The translations under genes and the position numbers were made by a program. From Lentisphaeria bacterium (GTDB taxonomy: Bacteria > Verrucomicrobiota > Lentisphaeria > Victivallales > JAUVCU01): a stretch of DNA of 6,462 nt. Positions 5,735 through 6,462 of the stretch are shown piece after piece (positions within the stretch are counted from its first letter, which is position 1; each line of letters starts with the position of its first letter). The stretch is taken from positions 1-6,462 of the forward strand of contig JAUVCU010000091.1 of NCBI GenBank assembly GCA_030590715.1. Reading direction: 5' to 3'. A model generated the notes under the pieces. The model was not told where the DNA came from and searched no databases. It saw only the letters and a list, made by a program, of their open reading frames with translations.

Positions 5735-6286
5735 GTGGATGTGAACTGGTTTATGGTCAAGTTTTCCCATCTAAAATGCGTCGTTTTACCGGCGATGAGT
5801 CAGTTGACAAAGATATGGGACTGGATTGTAGACAACAACATCTCAACGCTTGTGGCTTTTGAACGGCAAATCGTCCCTGACAGCTGGACCGCTCCGAATA
5901 TACAATGCATCGATATCAGAAAAGGCTCTCCGAGTAGTCCGTTCCCGGTAGAGAACTACACTATTGCGGCAATTAACGAGGAACAGTATGAAATATGGCC
6001 GAAGGAGTTTCCTGCTAATGTCAAAGGCAAATTGATTGACGATTGTTTTTGACAGATGTGGAGCAGCTACGAGCCCGGCGGCCGTATTTATGTTAATTCA
6101 GCAGGGGTGGATATTTTTCACACTGAGCATCGTTTTGATGAAATTAACCAAGATACGTCGGTCATTATTTCCGGACGCGGAGACCGCGTTCCTCCAAAGT
6201 GGTGGATGTTTGACAGATTTTTGGAGTATTCCCATGATGTGGAGGGCCGACGTCCCGGAATTGGTGAAAAAAACAGTTATTCTTGA
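5735..6286 (+). pseudogene. Unknown protein gene interrupted by in-frame UGA
   Basis: One reading frame is open from 5720 to the TGA at 6284-6286 apart from a single TGA at 6050-6052. The first part (5735-6052, up to 105 residues; ATG alternatives at 5753 and 5795) contains IWDWIVDNN and ends IDDCF; the second (from 6053, ATG at 6056) begins QMWSSYEPGG and contains PPKWWMFDRFLEY. Both halves are Trp- and acid-rich with natural codon use and read as one soluble protein of about 160-180 residues. I do not recognise the family. No signal peptide or membrane helix is seen, and no start has a convincing Shine-Dalgarno, nor does ATG 6056. A protein-like fragment in another frame just upstream suggests a frameshift too. 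A decayed gene is the simplest reading; a CGA-to-TGA transition would explain the stop. The alternative, a selenocysteine codon, rests on a hairpin at 6068-6086. Confidence 0.5.
6068..6086 (+). promoter_or_regulatory. Hairpin after the in-frame UGA (SECIS-like candidate)
   Basis: TACG (6068-6071) pairs with CGTA (6083-6086) and GCC (6073-6075) with GGC (6080-6082), with one bulged A (6072) and a CGGC tetraloop. The loop begins 23 bases after the UGA at 6050-6052 and has G at its second position, which agrees with the bacterial SECIS form as I recall it. Short GC-rich hairpins arise easily in coding DNA, so this is weak on its own. Confidence 0.25.
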
Positions 6287-6312
6287 AGTGTCTCTTTTGT
6301 GTGTGGTATAGT
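6283..6312 (+). promoter_or_regulatory. Candidate promoter of the gene starting at 6352
   Basis: TTGAAG (6283-6288) and TATAGT (6307-6312, five of six consensus bases) are 18 bases apart. Transcription would start near 6319, giving a leader of about 33 bases with the Shine-Dalgarno at 6339-6344. A small inverted repeat, TGTCTC (6289-6294) and GAGACA (6332-6337), brackets the -10 and start site and could be an operator. Confidence 0.45.
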
Positions 6313-6351
6313 TATATATATCCTATTTTTTGAGACATGGAGGATGTTGTA

Positions 6352-6462
6352 ATGCCGACAAAAATACCAATGGATTGGGAATCTTTGATCTACAGAGCTG
6401 TGGAGTCTGATGAGCTGGACTATAAGGCTGCTCAGAGTTGGAGAAATCTGAACCGGCATGGC
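6352..6462 (+). CDS. Unknown protein, N-terminal 37 codons (truncated by window end)
   Basis: ATG 6352 follows a near-perfect GGAGGA Shine-Dalgarno (6339-6344) at seven bases, the best ribosome binding site in the window, and the frame stays open to the edge. The visible part starts MPTKIPMDWESLIY and continues with alternating acidic and aromatic residues (VESDELDY), ending KAAQSWRNLNRHG. It looks soluble and helical, with no signal peptide. I do not recognise the family from this short piece. It has its own candidate promoter, so it probably begins a new transcription unit unrelated to purD. Confidence 0.75.
   Translation, partial: MPTKIPMDWESLIYRAVESDELDYKAAQSWRNLNRHG

Noticed and set aside
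6036..6311. 91-residue plus-strand frame overlapping the interrupted gene
   Set aside because: It lies one frame off the coding-like stretch, lacks a Shine-Dalgarno, and its composition (hydrophobic runs with scattered Trp and Cys) is what an off-frame reading gives. The frame with natural codon use is the one through 6053-6286.
6277..6459. 60-residue minus-strand frame at the right edge
   Set aside because: Antisense to a plus-strand gene with a near-perfect Shine-Dalgarno; no initiation signal of its own.
1..6462. CRISPR array, insertion sequence, or rRNA
   Set aside because: No regularly spaced direct repeats, no transposase motif or terminal inverted repeat pair around an intact gene, and no rRNA-like sequence was seen.

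Overview
The window looks like a stretch of chromosome from an anaerobic, sulfate-reducer-like deltaproteobacterium (Desulfovibrionales or near it). That is an inference from gene content and protein style: an HDOD protein, a PlsC-family protein with a Gln-Ser-Thr-Arg motif, a KDPG-aldolase-like protein and purD in close neighbourhood, with moderate GC. No rRNA or other marker gene is present to settle it.

Layout: 1-1049 (+) is the 3' part of an AMP-forming acyl-CoA/acyl-ACP synthetase, closest in style to the synthetase half of Aas. At 1181-1348 (+) lies a 55-residue membrane protein with a perfect glycine zipper, resembling a shortened GlsB/YeaQ protein. It converges on a three-gene minus-strand operon read from 3938 down to 1371: a KDPG/KHG aldolase-like protein, a PlsC-type acyltransferase with altered catalytic motifs, and an HDOD/HD-domain signalling protein. 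The gaps are 6 and 18 bases, so the three are probably co-transcribed from the promoter at 3978-4005. A 123-base AT-rich divergent promoter region (3939-4061) separates this operon from purD (4062-5342, +), the glycinamide ribonucleotide ligase of purine synthesis. purD ends in a strong intrinsic terminator at 5360-5400.

From 5401 the character changes. About 330 bases hold no convincing gene but are dense in inverted repeats, including a perfect 19-base palindrome and a nested palindrome. Next comes a coding-like stretch (5735-6286) of unknown family, interrupted once by an in-frame UGA at 6050-6052. A hairpin sits 15 bases after that UGA and fits the general form of a bacterial SECIS element. 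The locus is therefore either a decaying gene (my first choice) or, less likely, an unannotated selenoprotein. The window ends inside a new plus-strand gene (from 6352) with an excellent Shine-Dalgarno and a plausible promoter.

Functionally, the left half is lipid- and envelope-oriented (acyl activation, acyl transfer, small membrane protein) with a signalling output domain; the centre is purine synthesis; the right end looks like an accessory or decaying insertion between purD and the next gene.
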